This document shows positions 16,892 through 25,480 of a stretch of DNA of 64,000 nucleotides, one piece after another. Below the pieces are notes generated by a model. That model was given only the letters and a program-made list of their open reading frames with translations, had not been told where the DNA came from and ran no database searches. Each line of letters starts with the position of its first letter. Position 1 is the stretch's first letter. Source of the stretch: Halosimplex pelagicum (GTDB taxonomy: Archaea > Halobacteriota > Halobacteria > Halobacteriales > Haloarculaceae); NCBI RefSeq assembly GCF_013415905.1, contig NZ_CP058909.1:1922001-1986000 (forward strand), in the 5' to 3' direction. The position numbers and the translations under genes are program-made.

Positions 16892-19336
16892 ATGGTCTTC
16901 GAGTGGTTCACAGACGAGGTCGGCGACGCCATCGCCTCCTACCCGGGGCGGATCAGCCTCGCCTTCCTCCTGCTGACCGCCGTCTTCGTCGCCGGTCTCG
17001 GCAACGTCGAGACCGAGGGCGGGAGCAACCAGTTCGTCGAGGACCTCGACTCGTTCGAGGCGTTCGAGGACATCCAGCGGGAGTTCAGCACGGGCTTCGG
17101 CGGGGGTTCGACGAGCACGCAGCTGCTCCAGCGCGAGGGGAACGTCCTCTCGCGGACGAGCATGCTGCGGATGCTGCGAGCCCAGGAGCGGTTGCAGGAC
17201 CAGGACGGGTTGCGGGTGACCGGCGTCTCCAGTCCGGCGCGGACGGTCGCCCAGCAGCTCGACCCGGACGCGGCGACGGTCGAAGCGCAGATCGACGCCG
17301 TCGAGCGGGCGACGGCGACCGAGATCGACCGCGCGGTCCGCCGGGCGGCGGAGACGCCCGGGTTCACCTCGCAGGTCAGCGAGGACTTCGACACCGAGAG
17401 CGCGGCCGCGCGCGCGGCGCAGGCGTCGGTCACCCACGACCGCGACGTGGACGCCCGCGAGGAGCGCGTCGAGCGGGTGGTCGGGAGCGTCGGCGGCGAC
17501 ATCGACATCGTCGGGACCGCGCCCGACACCATCGGGTCGTCGCTGGCGCTCGTGCTCCCCGCGGCGTTCATCCTCATCGTCCTCTTCCTCGTGGTCGCCT
17601 ACCGCGACCTCGTGGATCTGGTCCTGGGCGTCGTCGCCATCCTGATGACGCTGCTGTGGACGTTCGGTTTCCTCGGACTGGCCGACATCGCGTTCAACCC
17701 GTTGCTGGTCGCGGTCCCGCCGCTTCTGATCGCGGTCGGCATCGACTTCGGGATCCACGCGGTCAACCGCTACCGCGAGGAGCGCGAGCGCGGCCAGCCC
17801 GTCGGGACGGCGATGGACGTCACGACCGCGCAGCTGCTCGTCGCCTTCTTCATCGTGATGGGGACGACCGTCATCGGCTTCCTCTCGAACCTGCCGAGCG
17901 CGCTCGCGCCCATCCGCGACTTCGGCCTCGTCGCCGCCATCGGTATCTGTTTCACCTTCCTGATCTTCGGGATCTTCCTCCCGGCCGCGAAGGTCAAGAC
18001 CGACCGCCTGCGCGCGAGGTACCCGATCCCGACGATGAGCGAGCGCCCGCTCGGGTCGGAGGGGTCGCTGCTCGGTCGCGCGCTCGGCGGCGGCGTCGTC
18101 ATCGCCCAGCGCGCGCCGGCGCTGTTCATGCTCGTGATCCTTGTCGCGAGCGGCGCCGCGGGCGTCTACGCGACCGGCGTCGGCACCGGGTTCAGCCAGG
18201 ACGACTTCCTGCCGCCGGAGTACGAGGAGATCCCCGACTGGCAGAAGGAGCTTCCGGGGCCGTTCAGCCCGCCGGAGTACAGCGCCATCTCCAAGAGCAA
18301 CTACATCGAGGACAACTTCCCACAGAGCAGTTCGGTCCTGCTGTTCGTCGAGACGCGGATGCACCGCGACGCGGCGCTCGACCGGGTCTATCGGATGGGC
18401 GACGACCCGCCACCGACCGTCCTCCGCGAGGGTCGCCACGCCGAGAGTCAGTCGGTCGTCACGGTCGTCCAGTCGTACGCCGACCGGAACCCGGAGTTCG
18501 CCGACCTGGTGGCGCGTAACGACCCCGACGACGACGGCGTGCCCGAGCAGAACCTCCGCGAGGTGTACGACTCGCTCGAATCCGCGCCGGCCTCCGGCGT
18601 GAGTGGCGTCCTCTCCGAGGACCGGCGGAGCACGCTCGTCACCTACTCCGTCGACGCCGACGCCACCAACCGCGAGATCGCGGCCGACGCCGAGACCATC
18701 GCCGCGGAGAGCTCGCTCGACGCGACGCCGACGGGCAACGCTATCATCTTCGAGGAGGCCTCCGAGCTCATCCTCAGCACGGTGATCACCAGCCTGATCA
18801 TCACGCTCGTCGGCGCGTCGGCGTTCCTGATCGTCGTCTATCACGTCTTGGAGGGGCGCGCGTCGCTCGGCATCGCCAACGTCGTCCCCATTGCGCTGAC
18901 GGTGACCTTCGTCGTCGCGTCGATGCGCTATCTCGGCATCGACTTCAACGCGATCAACGGGGTGATCCTCTCGCTGACGATCGGGCTCGGCATCGACTAC
19001 TCCGTCCACGTCGTCCACCGGTTCGCCGACGAGTTCGAGAACGCCGACATCGAGACGGCGCTGGATATGGCCATCCGCGGGACCGGCGGCGCGCTCACCG
19101 GCAGCATGCTCACCACTGTCGCCGGCATGGGCATGCTCGTCTTCGCGCTCAACCCCGCGATCGGCGCGTTCGGCGTGCTGACCGCGCTGTCGGTCGTCTA
19201 CGCCTACATCGCTTCGATCGTCGTCCTCCCGTCGACGCTGATGCTGTGGGACCGGGTCGTCAACCGCTCGCGGGCGGCCAAGTTGCTCTACGGGGACGGC
19301 AGCAACCCCACTCCGGAGACAGCAGTCGAGGAGTGA
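16892..19336 (+). CDS. RND/MMPL-family exporter (HAE3-like)
   Basis: An 814-residue membrane transporter with two equivalent halves. Each has one membrane helix, a large extracytoplasmic domain and a five-helix MMPL/sterol-sensing-like bundle (about 215-385 and 625-800). The conserved helix-4 acidic motifs are GIDFGIHAVNRYREER (first half) and GLGIDYSVHVVHRFADE (second half), where Asp residues carry protons. Members of this family export lipids or hydrophobic compounds, but no substrate can be read here. It begins one base after the surface-protein stop, so both are one transcript. The start MVFEWFTDEVG is typical. Confidence 0.87.
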   Translation: MVFEWFTDEVGDAIASYPGRISLAFLLLTAVFVAGLGNVETEGGSNQFVEDLDSFEAFEDIQREFSTGFGGGSTSTQLLQREGNVLSRTSMLRMLRAQERLQDQDGLRVTGVSSPARTVAQQLDPDAATVEAQIDAVERATATEIDRAVRRAAETPGFTSQVSEDFDTESAAARAAQASVTHDRDVDAREERVERVVGSVGGDIDIVGTAPDTIGSSLALVLPAAFILIVLFLVVAYRDLVDLVLGVVAILMTLLWTFGFLGLADIAFNPLLVAVPPLLIAVGIDFGIHAVNRYREERERGQPVGTAMDVTTAQLLVAFFIVMGTTVIGFLSNLPSALAPIRDFGLVAAIGICFTFLIFGIFLPAAKVKTDRLRARYPIPTMSERPLGSEGSLLGRALGGGVVIAQRAPALFMLVILVASGAAGVYATGVGTGFSQDDFLPPEYEEIPDWQKELPGPFSPPEYSAISKSNYIEDNFPQSSSVLLFVETRMHRDAALDRVYRMGDDPPPTVLREGRHAESQSVVTVVQSYADRNPEFADLVARNDPDDDGVPEQNLREVYDSLESAPASGVSGVLSEDRRSTLVTYSVDADATNREIAADAETIAAESSLDATPTGNAIIFEEASELILSTVITSLIITLVGASAFLIVVYHVLEGRASLGIANVVPIALTVTFVVASMRYLGIDFNAINGVILSLTIGLGIDYSVHVVHRFADEFENADIETALDMAIRGTGGALTGSMLTTVAGMGMLVFALNPAIGAFGVLTALSVVYAYIASIVVLPSTLMLWDRVVNRSRAAKLLYGDGSNPTPETAVEE

Positions 19337-19418
19337 CCGCGTCGGCGGTCGCCGTCGCGCTCCCGTCTTCCGCGCACACCCCCTGAACGCTTTAGGGCTG
19401 GTCCGCGAAATCGAGGCT

Positions 19419-20825
19419 ATGGTTCACGTGGTCATCGTCGGCGCCTACGGCAGCGCCGGCGCCGCGGTCGCGAACTCGCTCGCCGAGGAACCGGACGTGG
19501 AGTTGACGCTGATCGACGACGGTGACCCCGGCGGCGGGCTCTGTATCCTGCGGGGCTGTATGCCCTCGAAAGAGGTGCTGTCGGCCGGCGCCCACCGCTT
19601 TCGCGCCCGCCACGACGACCGGCTGGTCGGCGACCCCCACGAGGTCGACCTCGACCGCACCATCGAGCGCAAGGACGACCACACGCTCGGGTGGGCCGAG
19701 CACCGCCGCGAGTCGATCCACGAGATCGCCGAGCGGTCGGACGTGGAGTTCGTCCACGACACCGCGCGGTTCGTCGACGACCACACGGTCGTCGCGGGCG
19801 GCCGGGAGATCACCGGCGACTACGTGGTGATCGCCACGGGCTCGGCGGTCAACGTCCCCGACCTGCCCGGTATCGACGACGTTCCCCACCAGACGAGCGC
19901 GGATCTGCTCGACGCCACCGAGCTTCCGGACTCGGCGGTCGTGATGGGGCTGGGCTACGTCGGGCTGGAGATGGTCCCCTACCTGAGCGAGGTCGGCGGC
20001 ACCGACGTGACGGTCGTCGAGCACGACGAGCGGCCCATCGACGAGGCCGACCCCGCGTTCGGCGACACCGTCCTCGACCTCTACCGCGAGGCCTTCGACG
20101 TGACGATCCCCACGGAGTGCTACGAGAAGCGCGTCGAACCGACCGACCACGGGGGTGTCCGCCTCTACCTCGAACACGTCGACGGCGACGACGAGGTGGT
20201 CGAGGCCGACGAACTCTACCTGTTCACCGGTCGGCGACCGTGCGTGGGCCGGCTCGGGCTGAAAAAGTCGGCGCTGGAGCCCGGGCCGGACTGGGTGCTC
20301 GACACGATGCAGGCCCGCGACGACGACCGGGTGTTCGTCGTCGGCGACGCAAACGGCAAGGAGCCGATCCTCCACGTCGCCAAGGAGCAGGGCTTTACCG
20401 CCGCCGAGAACATCCTCCGGCGCGAGCGCGGCGAACCGCTGAAAGCCTACGAGAACGTCACCCACCACGTCATCTTCTCGGGGCTGGGCGTCTACCCCTA
20501 CGCCCGCGTCGGCATGACCGAACGCGAGGCCCGCGACGCCGGCTACGACGTCGCCGTCGCGAAACGGCGAGCCAGCGACGACGGCGTGTTCGCGGCCAAG
20601 GACGCCCCCGAGGGCGTCGCCAAGCTCGTCGTCGACCGCGAGACGGCGACGGTGCTGGGCTGGCAGGGGCTGCACTACCACGCCGACGTGATGGCCAAGA
20701 CCATGCAGATCGTCGTCGAGATGGGTCTGGACGTGCGGGAGGTACCCGACCGCGCTTATCACCCGACGACGCCCGAGATCATCGACGGGCTGCTCCGGGA
20801 CGCGAGCGACGAACTGGCCGAGTAG
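19419..20825 (+). CDS. Flavin-dependent pyridine nucleotide-disulfide oxidoreductase
   Basis: A 468-residue FAD/NAD(P) enzyme of the dihydrolipoamide dehydrogenase/mercuric reductase class. Redox-active cysteines sit in CILRGCMPSKE (C-x4-C, about 45-55), the NAD(P) fold in GLGYVGLEM (about 175-183), the second FAD motif in VFVVGDANGKEP, and the C-terminal proton relay in YHPTTPEIIDG. The N-terminal dinucleotide motif is VGAYGSAG, with Ala where the first Gly of GxGxxG is usual. No 2-oxoacid dehydrogenase or mer gene is adjacent, so the substrate is unknown. Confidence 0.85.
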   Translation: MVHVVIVGAYGSAGAAVANSLAEEPDVELTLIDDGDPGGGLCILRGCMPSKEVLSAGAHRFRARHDDRLVGDPHEVDLDRTIERKDDHTLGWAEHRRESIHEIAERSDVEFVHDTARFVDDHTVVAGGREITGDYVVIATGSAVNVPDLPGIDDVPHQTSADLLDATELPDSAVVMGLGYVGLEMVPYLSEVGGTDVTVVEHDERPIDEADPAFGDTVLDLYREAFDVTIPTECYEKRVEPTDHGGVRLYLEHVDGDDEVVEADELYLFTGRRPCVGRLGLKKSALEPGPDWVLDTMQARDDDRVFVVGDANGKEPILHVAKEQGFTAAENILRRERGEPLKAYENVTHHVIFSGLGVYPYARVGMTEREARDAGYDVAVAKRRASDDGVFAAKDAPEGVAKLVVDRETATVLGWQGLHYHADVMAKTMQIVVEMGLDVREVPDRAYHPTTPEIIDGLLRDASDELAE

Positions 20826-20829
20826 CGGG

Positions 20830-20848
20830 AGCGACCGTCGCGGTCGCT
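20830..20848 (+). terminator. Hairpin just after the disulfide reductase gene
   Basis: AGCGACCG-TCG-CGGTCGCT, an 8-base stem with a 3-base loop, begins five bases after the stop codon. It is followed by G/T-rich sequence and, about 25 bases on, CTCTTTT. It probably marks the transcript end between two convergent genes. Confidence 0.45.
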
Positions 20849-21002
20849 GTGAGGTGTGGCGGCTCTTTTCCCACCGTTCGATCCGCTCGCCCATCCGTCC
20901 GCGTCGGCGTGCGCTGGAGCGCGCGCCACAGCAGACGAATGGTGCGTGGCGCGTCTCTCCTGCCCTGTCCCGTCGTGCTTCGACACGACTCCCGACTCCG
21001 GG

Positions 21003-22454
21003 CTACCGCTCTCGCAGATCGACTTCGATCGGCTCGTCGGGCTGGAGGGTGATCTGCATCGAGAGGTCGAGCGGCGGCTCGGTGACCGGGTCGAACGCGA
21101 ACCGGCTCGCGAGCGTCGCGAGCACGAGCTTGGCCTCCATGAGCGCGAATCGCATGCCGATGCAGTGGCGCGGACCGCCGCCGAAGGGGAAGTAGGCGTA
21201 CTCCGGGAGCGACTCGCGGAACTCGTCGGTCCACCGCTCCGGGCGGAAGGCGTCGGGGTCGTCGTACCACCGGTCGTCGCGGTGGACGACCCACTGGGGC
21301 ATCGAGATGGTCGACCCCTCGGGGATCCGGTAGCCGCCGAGGTCCACGTCGCGCGTGGGCTCGCGGAAGACGGTGTAGGCGGGCGGGTAGAGCCGCAGCG
21401 CCTCGTCGACCACCCTGTCCAGATAGTCCAGTTCGAACAGGTCGGTCGCGCCCGGTCGCTCGGCGTCGGCGGCGCTGCCATCGCCCCCGTCGCCGAGGAC
21501 CGAATCGAGTTCCTCGTGCAGGCGGGCCTGTCGCTGCTGGTCGTTCGCCAGGAGCATGACCGCGTACGAGAGCGTGAGCGCGGTGGTCTCGTGACCGGCG
21601 AACAGGAAGGTAAAGAGGTGGTCGCGGATCTGCCGCTCGGAGAGGCCGCCGTCGCCGGATTCGCCGGTCCCGTCGTCCGGGTCGATGGAGAGCAGGATGG
21701 AGAGGAGGTCGTCGAACTCCTCGTCGCTGGCGCGGCGCTCGGCGACGATGTCGGCGATGGCGTCGTCGAACTGGGCGACGGCGCGGCGACAGCGGCGATT
21801 GGCGGGTGTGGGGACCCACAGCGGGACCAGCGCGGAGACGGAGCCGGCGTCGAAGCGGTCGGAGATGACCGCGGCGGCGTCGCGGATGGCCGACTCCCGG
21901 CCGCGGATGTCCACGTCGAGCAGCGTCTTCGCCAGGATCTCGAGGGTGAGCGTCCGCATCTCCTCGCTGACGGGGAGCGGGCCGGCCTCGGAGTCGCGCT
22001 CGGCCCACTCGGCGGCGCGCTCGTCGGCGAAGCGGGCCATCATGTCGGCGTAGGTCTCGACGCGGTCGCGGTAGAAGGAGGGCTGCAGCGCCGTGCGGTG
22101 GGCGCTCCAGGCCTCGCCCTCCATCAGGAACAGGCCGCCGTCGGCGATCTGGCCCAGCGCGTTGCGGATGATGGAGGCGCGGCGGTAGTCGGCGTCGTCG
22201 GTGACGAGCACCTGCTCGATGTCGGCGGGGTGTTTGAGCATGACGCCGTCGCTGGTGGCGACGCGGTAGGTGACCACGTCGTCCTCGTAGGCGGCGCAGC
22301 GCGCGTAGAAGGTGAGCGGGTCCCGGAGGAACTGAAGCGTGTTCCCGATCACCGGAACGCCGTCGGGCCCGGGCGGCCGGTCGCCGGCCGTGGACTCCCG
22401 GAGCGCTTCGGCGTCCGTCCCTCCGGTCCCGTCGGCGCCATCGTGTGTTGCCAT
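21003..22454 (-). CDS. Cytochrome P450
   Basis: A 483-residue haem-thiolate monooxygenase. Signatures in order: Pro-rich start GDRPPGPDGVPVIGN, I-helix oxygen-activation motif FAGHETTALTLS (about 275-286), K-helix EALR (about 340), PERF-type FRPERW, and haem loop FPFGGGPRHCIGM with the Cys ligand (about 422-434). There is no signal peptide or membrane anchor, so it is soluble, as in the haloarchaeal CYP174-like group. The substrate is unknown, and no ferredoxin or reductase gene is adjacent. The first 25 residues are low complexity. It is divergent from the UPF0200 gene, with a 133-base promoter region between. Confidence 0.93.
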   Translation of the reverse strand: MATHDGADGTGGTDAEALRESTAGDRPPGPDGVPVIGNTLQFLRDPLTFYARCAAYEDDVVTYRVATSDGVMLKHPADIEQVLVTDDADYRRASIIRNALGQIADGGLFLMEGEAWSAHRTALQPSFYRDRVETYADMMARFADERAAEWAERDSEAGPLPVSEEMRTLTLEILAKTLLDVDIRGRESAIRDAAAVISDRFDAGSVSALVPLWVPTPANRRCRRAVAQFDDAIADIVAERRASDEEFDDLLSILLSIDPDDGTGESGDGGLSERQIRDHLFTFLFAGHETTALTLSYAVMLLANDQQRQARLHEELDSVLGDGGDGSAADAERPGATDLFELDYLDRVVDEALRLYPPAYTVFREPTRDVDLGGYRIPEGSTISMPQWVVHRDDRWYDDPDAFRPERWTDEFRESLPEYAYFPFGGGPRHCIGMRFALMEAKLVLATLASRFAFDPVTEPPLDLSMQITLQPDEPIEVDLRER

Positions 22455-22587
22455 CGAGTGGCTCTACGGGCTCCAGCGGCATCGTCCTTCGGCCGAGTAC
22501 GCTCGACCCTGTAACTCCCCGTCGTCGGGGCCGACGCACACGACCGACAACGCAGTCCTTATGCGGGCCGTTCCAGTACATCCGGCG

Positions 22588-23178
22588 ATGACAGTCATCG
22601 GGATCGTCGGACTGCCCGGGAGCGGGAAGAGCGAGGCGGCCGCGGTCGCGCGGGAGGCGGGCGTGCCCGTCGTCACGATGGGCGACGTGATCCGCCAGGC
22701 CTGCCGCGACCGCGGGTTCGACCCCGCGACCCACCACGGCGAGATGGCCCGGACGCTCCGCGAGGAGGGCGGCCCCGACGCCATCGCCCGGGAGTCGCTC
22801 CCGCTCATCGAGGATCGACTCGACGACGCCGACACCGTCGTCGTCGACGGCATCCGCTCGGACGTGGAGGTCGAGCGGTTCGTCGAGGCCTTCGGCGACG
22901 AGTTCACGCTCGTCGAGATCCACGCGCCCGACGAGCTGCGCGCCGAGCGCCTCGACCTGCGCGGCCGCGACGCCTCCGCCGAGGAGGGCGGCGAATCGAT
23001 CGCCGAGCGCGACGAGCGCGAACTCGGCTTCGGAATGGGCGCGGCGATGGAGCGAGCGGACGTGACGATCGTCAACGACGCCAGTCTCGACGCCTTCCGG
23101 GCCGAGATCGAGCGCCTGCTCGCCGACGGTCCCGACGCGGTCGCGGACGACCGAGCGGACGGCGACACCGACGAATGA
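22588..23178 (+). CDS. UPF0200 P-loop kinase-like protein
   Basis: A 196-residue nucleotide-binding protein related to adenylate/dephospho-CoA kinases. The Walker A motif is GLPGSGKS (about 8-15), followed by VVTMGDVIRQ, the DGIRSDVEVERF strand and a helix-rich lid with RDERELGFGMG. In archaea this family (UPF0200) stands beside UPF0201, as here (19-base gap), and the pair is well conserved. The phosphate acceptor is not known. The ATG at 22588 lies just ahead of the P-loop; a GC-rich, non-homologous stretch precedes it. Confidence 0.87.
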   Translation: MTVIGIVGLPGSGKSEAAAVAREAGVPVVTMGDVIRQACRDRGFDPATHHGEMARTLREEGGPDAIARESLPLIEDRLDDADTVVVDGIRSDVEVERFVEAFGDEFTLVEIHAPDELRAERLDLRGRDASAEEGGESIAERDERELGFGMGAAMERADVTIVNDASLDAFRAEIERLLADGPDAVADDRADGDTDE

Positions 23179-23197
23179 CCACACGGGAGACACAGAC

Positions 23198-23617
23198 ATG
23201 AGCACCGTCTACAGCGTCGACGTACAGATCACCGCACCGGTCAACGACACCGAGGTGACCGACAGGGTCGCCGACGCCGTCACGAACCTCTTCCCCGGCG
23301 CCGAGGTCGACCACCAGCACGGGGAGATCGTCGCCACCGCCCACGACATGTCGGAGTTCTCCGAGTCGCTACACCGCCAGGAGATCCTCGACACCGCCCG
23401 CGGCGCCTTCTTCGAGGACCTGCGCGGCGACACCTTCTCGTTCGACCTGAAGAAGCAGGCCGCCTTCCAGGGCGTCGTCAACTTCGCCGTCGGCGACCCG
23501 AGCGAACTCGGCGACATCCACGTCCGCGTGCGAGTGAACGACCCCGACGCCGAGTCGTTCATCGACCACGTCGCCCCGCCGACGAAAGAAGGCAAGCCGA
23601 TCGACCCCGACGAGTAA
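23198..23617 (+). CDS. UPF0201 RNA-binding-like protein
   Basis: A 139-residue protein of the UPF0201 family, which has a ferredoxin-like fold similar to ribosomal protein L5 and is thought to bind RNA. Visible features are VDVQITAPVNDTEVTDRVAD, NLFPGAEVDHQHGEIVAT, the helix LHRQEILDTARGAFFEDL and the conserved FDLKKQAAFQGVVNFAV. It is the middle gene of a three-gene run (kinase-like, this, HAD hydrolase) with gaps of 19 and 6 bases. Confidence 0.88.
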   Translation: MSTVYSVDVQITAPVNDTEVTDRVADAVTNLFPGAEVDHQHGEIVATAHDMSEFSESLHRQEILDTARGAFFEDLRGDTFSFDLKKQAAFQGVVNFAVGDPSELGDIHVRVRVNDPDAESFIDHVAPPTKEGKPIDPDE

Positions 23618-23623
23618 CGCCCG

Positions 23624-24253
23624 ATGGCGGCGATCTTCTTCGATGTGGACGGGACGCTGGTCCGCTGGCGCGGCGACTACGCCGACGTGCTGACCGACGC
23701 CTTCGAGCGAGCGGCGGGCACCCATCGCGGCGAGTGGCTCGACCACTACGACGAGCGCTTCTTCCACCACTTCGGGGCGTTCGCCGACGACCCCTATCGC
23801 CGAGCCTTCGCGGACGTGTGCGACGAACACGCCGTCGGCTGCGACCCGGAGGCCCTCGCCGAGGCGCTCGTCGCCGCGGAGTTCGACGCGGTCGAACCCG
23901 TTCCCGGCGTCGAGGCGGCGGTCGACGCCCTCGCCGACCGGCACACGCTCGGGATTTTGACCAACGGCGTGCCCGACGTGCAGTTCGGGAAGGTCGCCGA
24001 GATCGGCCTCCTCGACCGCTTCGACGCTCGCGTGGCCTCCCACGACCCCGAGATCGGCGCCACGAAGCCCGATAGCGACATCTACGAGGCGGCGAAGGCC
24101 CGGGTCGACGCCGAGCGGTACGTGATGGTCGGCGACGACCGCGAGCCCGACGTCGACGGCGCGCGCGAGCACGGCTTCGAGACGGTCCACGTCGACGCGA
24201 CCGCCTCCGACCTCTCGGCGCCGGACTTCCGAACGCTCGCGACGCTGCTCTGA
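23624..24253 (+). CDS. HAD-superfamily hydrolase
   Basis: A 209-residue phosphatase-like enzyme. HAD motif I is FFDVDGTL (about 5-12, nucleophile Asp plus general acid Asp), motif II LTNG in HTLGILTNGVPDVQ, motif III Lys in IGATKPDSDIYEAA, and motif IV VGDDREPDVDGAREHG. The helical cap between motifs I and II is of the C1 type, as in phosphoglycolate phosphatase and haloacid dehalogenase. The substrate cannot be read. The gene starts six bases after UPF0201, so it is cotranscribed with it. Confidence 0.9.
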   Translation: MAAIFFDVDGTLVRWRGDYADVLTDAFERAAGTHRGEWLDHYDERFFHHFGAFADDPYRRAFADVCDEHAVGCDPEALAEALVAAEFDAVEPVPGVEAAVDALADRHTLGILTNGVPDVQFGKVAEIGLLDRFDARVASHDPEIGATKPDSDIYEAAKARVDAERYVMVGDDREPDVDGAREHGFETVHVDATASDLSAPDFRTLATLL

Positions 24254-24285
24254 CCTGTCCGTTCTCCCGCCCTCGCTGACGGCGA

Positions 24286-25377
24286 TCAGTCGTCGTACCA
24301 GCTGACGAAGACGGCGATCCACTCGCCGAGTCCGCGCCGGCGGGTCACCCGCACCGACTCGACCCACTTGACCCACTGGAAGCCGCGGCGACCGGGCGCG
24401 ACCAGCCTGATGGGGGCGCCGTGGCCGTGGCTGAGTCGCTCGCCGTCGACGTGGGTCGCCAGCAGGGCGTCGCCGGCCTCCTCGACCGGGAGGCTCCAGC
24501 GGTAGCCCGTCACCGAGCGGAACTGCACCCAGGCCGCCCCATCCTCGGGGTCGGCGGCGTCGAGCAGGTCGCCGACGCTGACGCCCCGCCAGTCGTGTTC
24601 GGAGTACCACTCGCTCGTGCAGTCCAGCAGCGCCCGGCGCTCGGCCGGATCGACCGTCGAGGTAGGGTCGTCCTCGGTGGTCACGTCGCCGTAGGACAGG
24701 TCCAGCGGTTCGCCAACCCTACCGTCGACCGTCAGCGACCACGCCTCCCGGTCGACGGGGTCGGGGTCGTCGGCGACCCAGGAGGTGACCGGGAAGCCGT
24801 TGCCCGAGTCGCTGCCCCGCTCGCGCGAGCCGGTGAACCGGCGCTCGGCCCCGGCGGTGTCGAGGACCCGATTGGCGACCTCCTGGGCCTGCCAGGCGAC
24901 GGCGCCCGACCCGACGAGCGCCGCGTAGCGCAAGGCGTTGCGCCGGTCGGTCGCCGACTCCCGGGTCGGCAGCGCGAACCGCTGGCGCAGGTGGAGGAGC
25001 AGGAGGACGGGAACGACCAGGCCGAGCCCGATGTGGAGGTTGAGCAGGCCCCACGGACCGAGGTCGAGGTTCCCGCCGAACACCCACCAGATACCGGTCG
25101 CCAGCGCGGCGGTCGCGACGACGCCCAGTAGCACCGACAGCAGCCGCGTCGCGTCGAGGTCGCCCGGCCGGAGCCGGTGGCGCACCCGCCGGAGCTTCCA
25201 GGCCAGCAGGACCACCGTCGCCAGCCCCGCCACCGCGTGTACGTCGAACACCCAGGCGGCCGCCGGGCGACCGGAGACGAGGCTCACCGCACCCGTCGCG
25301 AGCAGGAGAACCACCGCGCCCAGCAGTGACGCGTCGACGACGCGCGGCGGCGGTTCGAACCGCGGGAACCGGCTCAT
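24286..25377 (-). CDS. Membrane-anchored sulfite-oxidase-type molybdopterin protein
   Basis: A 363-residue two-part protein. The first 150 residues hold about four membrane helices (for example ASLLGAVVLLLATGAVSLV and LLNLHIGLGLVVPVLLLLHL), with His residues that could hold haem or contact quinone. The C-terminal part (about 195-360) is the sulfite oxidase/YedY-type Mo-pterin fold: LLDCTSEWYSEHDWRGV supplies the Cys ligand of molybdenum, and YRWSLPVEEA and HGAPIRLVAPGRRGFQWVKW complete the core. An electron transfer role at the membrane is likely. The substrate (sulfite or methionine sulfoxide, for example) is open. Confidence 0.85.
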   Translation of the reverse strand: MSRFPRFEPPPRVVDASLLGAVVLLLATGAVSLVSGRPAAAWVFDVHAVAGLATVVLLAWKLRRVRHRLRPGDLDATRLLSVLLGVVATAALATGIWWVFGGNLDLGPWGLLNLHIGLGLVVPVLLLLHLRQRFALPTRESATDRRNALRYAALVGSGAVAWQAQEVANRVLDTAGAERRFTGSRERGSDSGNGFPVTSWVADDPDPVDREAWSLTVDGRVGEPLDLSYGDVTTEDDPTSTVDPAERRALLDCTSEWYSEHDWRGVSVGDLLDAADPEDGAAWVQFRSVTGYRWSLPVEEAGDALLATHVDGERLSHGHGAPIRLVAPGRRGFQWVKWVESVRVTRRRGLGEWIAVFVSWYDD

Positions 25378-25480
25378 CGGTCGGTGTTAGGACTCGACGG
25401 GCTTGACTGGCGGGGTCGACGTGTCGGGTCGACGCGGGAAGAGTCCTCGGCTCGGTCCGCGCGCCCGCCGAACGGCGGGC

